Assembly (NCBI GenBank): GCA_024692925.1
Contig: JAILLX010000099.1
Coordinates: 1 to 6,663 of the forward strand
Length of the DNA: 6,663 bases
Direction of reading: 5' to 3'
Source of the DNA: a bacterium
Lineage (GTDB): Bacteria > Pseudomonadota > Alphaproteobacteria > Rs-D84 > CACZYB01
Part shown: piece by piece, positions 4,044-6,663 of the stretch
How positions within the stretch are numbered: the stretch's first letter is position 1
How the letters are laid out: each line of letters begins with the position of its first letter
Position numbers and translations under genes: made by a program
The notes under the pieces: generated by a model
Database searches by the model: none
Seen by the model: only the letters and a program-made list of their open reading frames with translations
What the model was told of the DNA's origin: nothing

Positions 4044-5633
4044 ATGAGTATAATTGTTGCCTTTTTATCAATGATTTTTTTTGTATACAAAAGAACTTTG
4101 TTTTACAGTCTTTTTTTTCAACAGGAGAGATATAGTTCAAAATCATTTATAAAATTTATTTTTCATAAGTTCCAACTTATTGATAAAAAACTTTCGCTTA
4201 TTTTGTTTTTTTATACAATATTTGCAACAGGAACAAAAATTTATAATCTTGATATGACAGTTATATCTGTTCTATTTATAGTTTTTGCCCTACTTACCCC
4301 TAATCCACGTTCTGGATTTGCAAAGAAAAAACTTGATATAACAAAAAGATTGAAACGAATTTTGGAACTTTCGTTTGCATTGGATATATTTTTTGCAGTA
4401 TCGCTTTTTTCATACATATATAAATTGGACAAGCAAAACATTTATTGTTTCTGTGAAGTAATGGGATATATGATTTTATTTATTCAAAGCATTTCGTTTA
4501 TGCTTATTATTTCAAATATTCTACTTTGCCCTGTGGAAGTTTTTGTTAAGCACAGATATATTTCTGAGGCAAAAGCCATACTTAAAAATTATAATCCTAT
4601 TGTCATAGGAATAACCGGATCATTTGGAAAGACCAGTACAAAAAATATTTTGAATCACATACTTTCTTCGGTTGCACCATCAATGACTACGGCACGAAGC
4701 ATAAATACACTTATGGGAATTACACAGGTTATAAGGGAAGAACTTAAACCTTCGTATAAATATTTTATTGTGGAGGTTGGCACATCGAAAAAGGGACGAA
4801 TAAGAAAAATTTGCAATCTTATAAAACCACAGTATGGAATTTTGACTGCGATTGGTTCGGCTCATTTTGAAAGTTTTAAATCAAAGGATGCAATTGCAAA
4901 GGAAAAATTTGATTTAATAAAATCTGTTAGAAATAATGATGGTGCGTATATTATAAATTCCGCATTGGTTGATGAAAAATATATTGAAAAATATCATGCA
5001 GACAGGACTGACTTTTCCACATCTGATATTTCAATATCATCAAATGGGATAAAGTTTAAACTTAGCTATAACAAACAAAAATATACTATTTCCGCACCAG
5101 TTTTTGGTGAACATCAGGCACAAAATATATCGCTGGCATTCATTATGGCGTTAAAGCTTGGCATTCCGGCTGATACAATAATTGCATCACTTAAAACTTT
5201 GCCACAAACCGAACATAGGTTGGAGGTTAAAACACAGGGTGATTTAACAATTATTGATGATGCATTTAATTCAAATGTTGATGGTTTTAAATCGGCTCTT
5301 TTCACTCTTCAAACTATTGCTAAGGAGAAAAAAGGACGGGCAATTTTGATTACTCCGGGGATGGTAGAACTTGGCAAAAAACATGATGAACAACATATCG
5401 ATGTGGCAAAGGTTGCACTTAAAACTTGTGATATAGTGATTGCGGTTGTACCAGAAAGGATAAAATCTTTTGTTGATACATTCAAAGATGGAAAATCCGG
5501 AAAGCAAGAAATTGTTTTGGTAAATACACTTAATGAAGCAAGACAGTGGCTTTCACTTAATGCAAAAAAACATGATGTAATTCTTTATGAAAATGATTTA
5601 CCGGATGTGTTTGAGGCAAAAATAAAAATATAA
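4044..5633 (+). CDS. Membrane-anchored MurF-like ligase
   Basis: A 529-residue ATP-dependent Mur ligase-type enzyme. Residues 1-165 hold about five hydrophobic segments (near 2-15, 50-66, 70-85, 107-126 and 134-162) in place of the usual MurF N-terminal substrate-binding domain. The ATPase core follows: P-loop GITGSFGKTST (189-199), TTARSIN (215-221), EVGTSKKG (244-251), AIGSAH (269-274), then GEHQAQN (355-361) and HRLE (391-394). The C-terminal ligase domain carries IIDDAFNSNVDGF (403-415), equivalent to the MurF D-D-x-Y-N-A-N-P block, and TPGMVELG (437-444), where classical MurF has G-D-M-x-E-L-G. MurF joins D-Ala-D-Ala to UDP-MurNAc-tripeptide. Because the UDP-substrate domain is missing, this paralogue probably ligates an amino acid or peptide to a membrane-bound acceptor; that is inference. 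It is likely co-translated with the upstream hydrolase. Automated annotation would probably label it murF, which I consider misleading. Confidence 0.9.
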   Translation: MSIIVAFLSMIFFVYKRTLFYSLFFQQERYSSKSFIKFIFHKFQLIDKKLSLILFFYTIFATGTKIYNLDMTVISVLFIVFALLTPNPRSGFAKKKLDITKRLKRILELSFALDIFFAVSLFSYIYKLDKQNIYCFCEVMGYMILFIQSISFMLIISNILLCPVEVFVKHRYISEAKAILKNYNPIVIGITGSFGKTSTKNILNHILSSVAPSMTTARSINTLMGITQVIREELKPSYKYFIVEVGTSKKGRIRKICNLIKPQYGILTAIGSAHFESFKSKDAIAKEKFDLIKSVRNNDGAYIINSALVDEKYIEKYHADRTDFSTSDISISSNGIKFKLSYNKQKYTISAPVFGEHQAQNISLAFIMALKLGIPADTIIASLKTLPQTEHRLEVKTQGDLTIIDDAFNSNVDGFKSALFTLQTIAKEKKGRAILITPGMVELGKKHDEQHIDVAKVALKTCDIVIAVVPERIKSFVDTFKDGKSGKQEIVLVNTLNEARQWLSLNAKKHDVILYENDLPDVFEAKIKI

Positions 5634-5642
5634 TAGAACTGG

Positions 5643-5663
5643 ATTCCGGATCAGGTCCGGAAT
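5643..5663. repeat. Short palindromic repeat, copy 1
   Basis: Arms ATTCCGGA (5643-5650) and TCCGGAAT (5656-5663) pair perfectly over 8 bp around the 5-nt loop TCAGG and are followed by GACA. It belongs with the copies at 5690-5717, 5733-5753 and 5763-5783. The layout resembles dispersed repeats I recall from alphaproteobacterial genomes. It is not followed closely enough by T residues to be a good terminator for the ligase gene. Confidence 0.8.
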
Positions 5664-5689
5664 GACAGCGGTTATATTTTTTATTATAG

Positions 5690-5717
5690 ATTCCAGTGTC
5701 GGGCTACTTTAATGACA
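5690..5717. repeat. Short palindromic repeat, decayed copy 2
   Basis: The left arm ATTCCAGT (5690-5697) pairs with ACTTTAAT (5706-5713) at 6 of 8 positions around an 8-nt loop, and GACA follows as in copy 1. Two substitutions in the right arm would explain the lost pairs, so this looks like an eroding member of the same family. Confidence 0.55.
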
Positions 5718-5729
5718 AGGAGTATATGA

Positions 5730-5753
5730 GTCATCCCGAATTTATTTTGGGAT
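5730..5753. repeat. Short palindromic repeat, copy 3 (inverted orientation)
   Basis: ATCCCGAA (5733-5740) and TTTGGGAT (5746-5753) form an 8-position stem with one G-T pair around the 5-nt loop TTTAT. The flanking GTC (5730-5732) is the complement of the GAC seen after the other copies, so this copy is inserted in the opposite direction. Confidence 0.75.
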
Positions 5754-5755
5754 TT

Positions 5756-5791
5756 AAAAAAGACCCTGAAACAAGTTCAGGGTGACTTTTT
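5756..5791. terminator. Bidirectional terminator formed by palindromic repeat copy 4
   Basis: ACCCTGAA (5763-5770) and TTCAGGGT (5776-5783) form a perfect 8-bp stem around ACAAG, followed by GAC and then TTTTT (5787-5791) for plus-strand transcripts. On the minus strand the same stem is followed after one base by six T residues (complement of 5756-5761). It therefore can end both the hydrolase-ligase operon and the secreted-protein gene. It has the same arm, loop and GAC layout as the neighbouring repeats, so a repeat copy appears to serve as the terminator. Confidence 0.8.
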
Positions 5792-5817
5792 CATTTTGTT
5801 ATTGTTTACTGTTTATT

Positions 5818-6657
5818 TTAATTACATGAACCATAACTTGTCGTATATCCAGTATGTGTAGAATTTACTGAATATGTGACTGACTGAGTACCTGAAGTAC
5901 CCCAATCAATTGATAAAATACCCATGGCAATATAGCATGCACCACCAGGCGTTGACGCAGAAACAGTCACACCAGCAACATCAAGAGCTGCGGCTTGGGA
6001 TGCAATTAATGGTAAAATTCCAGGGGTTAATAACTCACAAGCTGCATATTTCGTAAGACATCCAGCATCTGCTATACAACAATCTCCCCAAAAACAAGGC
6101 CATACCTTACTAGCACAACGATTACATTCTCCAATATGAACCTTCGGATTTTTTTTACATGATTGTGAAGTATTTGCAGGAACTGCGGTACAACTTGTTG
6201 CTCCATCAGTTGAAGAATAAGTATTACCAGTACATGGGGTACAACTGCTTGCCCCTGCTTTGGAATAGGTACCTGCTTTACAAGTACTACAACTGCTTGC
6301 CCCTGCATTTGAATATTGTCCAGCTGAACATTGAGTACAGTTCTTATTTGTACCACTTGGGCAGTAATAACCAGCACTACAATTATTTCCATAATTTCCA
6401 TTTTCGGTCACGGTCTTTGAATTTGCGGTGGATGAGGTCGAACCTGTTGCCTGACAATAATCGGTTCTTGTTCTTGTCACTGGCCCACAGTTTCCGCCCC
6501 AACTACTGTATGCCGAAGATGTACAAGTTTTGCATCCGTGGATTCCATCACTGTAGGTACCGGCTGGACACGCCTTACAATTGAACCATTTTTGAGCTTG
6601 GGCGTTGGCTGAAACCCCTAAAATAAACGCCGTCGAAATGAAATATTTAAGTTTCAT
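5818..6657 (-). CDS. Secreted Cys-rich protein with GCC2/GCC3-type repeats
   Basis: A 279-residue exported protein. Residues 1-21 form a Sec signal peptide (basic MKLK, hydrophobic core, AQA before Gln22). The mature part has 25 Cys residues. An opening unit CKACPAGTYSDG (27-38) precedes a spacer, then tandem units begin at C107, C123 and C139, the first two 16 residues long with the pattern C-x2-C-x-A-G-x-Y-S-x-A-G-A-S-S and the third 17. This resembles the GCC2/GCC3 (ephrin-receptor-like) repeat better known from eukaryotic surface proteins. A second Cys cluster (167-207, including GDCCIADAGC) and a Ser/Thr/Gly-rich C-terminal tail with two Cys follow. It is probably disulfide-rich and located in the periplasm or at the surface; function unknown. 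Its G+C is clearly higher than its neighbours', partly from the Cys, Gly and Ala content. The ATG at 6655-6657 is 6 bases from the window edge, so its ribosome site and promoter are not visible. Confidence 0.9.
   Translation of the reverse strand: MKLKYFISTAFILGVSANAQAQKWFNCKACPAGTYSDGIHGCKTCTSSAYSSWGGNCGPVTRTRTDYCQATGSTSSTANSKTVTENGNYGNNCSAGYYCPSGTNKNCTQCSAGQYSNAGASSCSTCKAGTYSKAGASSCTPCTGNTYSSTDGATSCTAVPANTSQSCKKNPKVHIGECNRCASKVWPCFWGDCCIADAGCLTKYAACELLTPGILPLIASQAAALDVAGVTVSASTPGGACYIAMGILSIDWGTSGTQSVTYSVNSTHTGYTTSYGSCN
6193..6339 (-). repeat. Tandem 48-bp coding repeats in the Cys-rich gene
   Basis: Three tandem units encode residues 107-155. The first two are 48 bp and the third 51 bp. 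An 18-bp stretch (ACAACTGCTTGCCCCTGC on the plus strand) recurs identically at 6241-6258 and 6289-6306, exactly 48 bp apart. Identity at the DNA level implies recent duplication or homogenisation, and copy number may vary between strains. Confidence 0.85.
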
Positions 6658-6663
6658 GTTTTC

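Noticed and set aside
5634..5817. A CRISPR array or insertion sequence remnant
   Set aside because: The palindromes have different arm sequences and irregular spacing, with no constant direct repeat, no spacers of uniform length and no transposase frame.
6072..6401. A 109-codon minus-strand frame inside the Cys-rich gene
   Set aside because: It is a shifted frame of the tandem repeats, giving Val/Gln-rich repetitive sequence with no start signal.
6159..6584. A 141-codon open frame on the plus strand opposite the Cys-rich gene
   Set aside because: It is rich in Asn, Tyr and Leu with no domain pattern and is fully antisense to a gene with a signal peptide and repeats. Its openness follows from the biased codons of the repeats.

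Overview
The window looks like the chromosome of an AT-rich alphaproteobacterium, probably an uncultured or host-associated (for example gut) lineage. Three things support this: a mraZ-rsmH-ftsL division-cluster start, a small protein resembling the alphaproteobacterial family DUF3126, and short palindromic repeats of the kind scattered through alphaproteobacterial genomes. The lineage call is inference from remembered families, because no search was possible.

Left part, minus strand (1-1628): a clear sigma70-type promoter (TTGACA, 17 bp, TATGAT) drives mraZ, then rsmH 2 bp later, then a TTG-started ftsL that runs off the left edge. This is the usual head of the dcw (division and cell wall) cluster. 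Facing away from it on the plus strand is a promoter with a lac-operator-like 13-mer at its predicted start site. It precedes a 115-residue acidic protein of unknown function (1802-2149) with a strong terminator.

Middle (2211-3275): two single-gene plus-strand units follow, each with its own promoter. One encodes a short lipoprotein with YwqK/MORN-like repeats and ends at a terminator. The other encodes the DUF3126-like protein. The next apparent gap, 3077-3275, is not empty. On the minus strand it holds a small bacterial SRP RNA (ffs) with its own promoter, the canonical GGAA-capped domain IV, a closing stem and a U-tract. That U-tract overlaps the stop codon of the DUF3126 gene.

Right-centre (3276-5633): a two-gene plus-strand operon encodes an alpha/beta hydrolase with an intact Ser-Asp-His triad and a membrane-anchored MurF-like ligase. 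In the ligase, the usual N-terminal substrate domain is replaced by about five membrane segments. The pair looks like an envelope-modifying unit that joins or releases an amino acid or peptide at the membrane. The substrate is unknown, and this is the best candidate here for an undescribed system.

Right end (5634-6657): a cluster of four related short palindromes (one decayed) lies between converging genes. One of them forms a bidirectional terminator. The final gene, on the minus strand, encodes a secreted Cys-rich protein with tandem 16-residue GCC2/GCC3 (ephrin-receptor-like) repeats and a base composition visibly richer in G+C than its neighbours.
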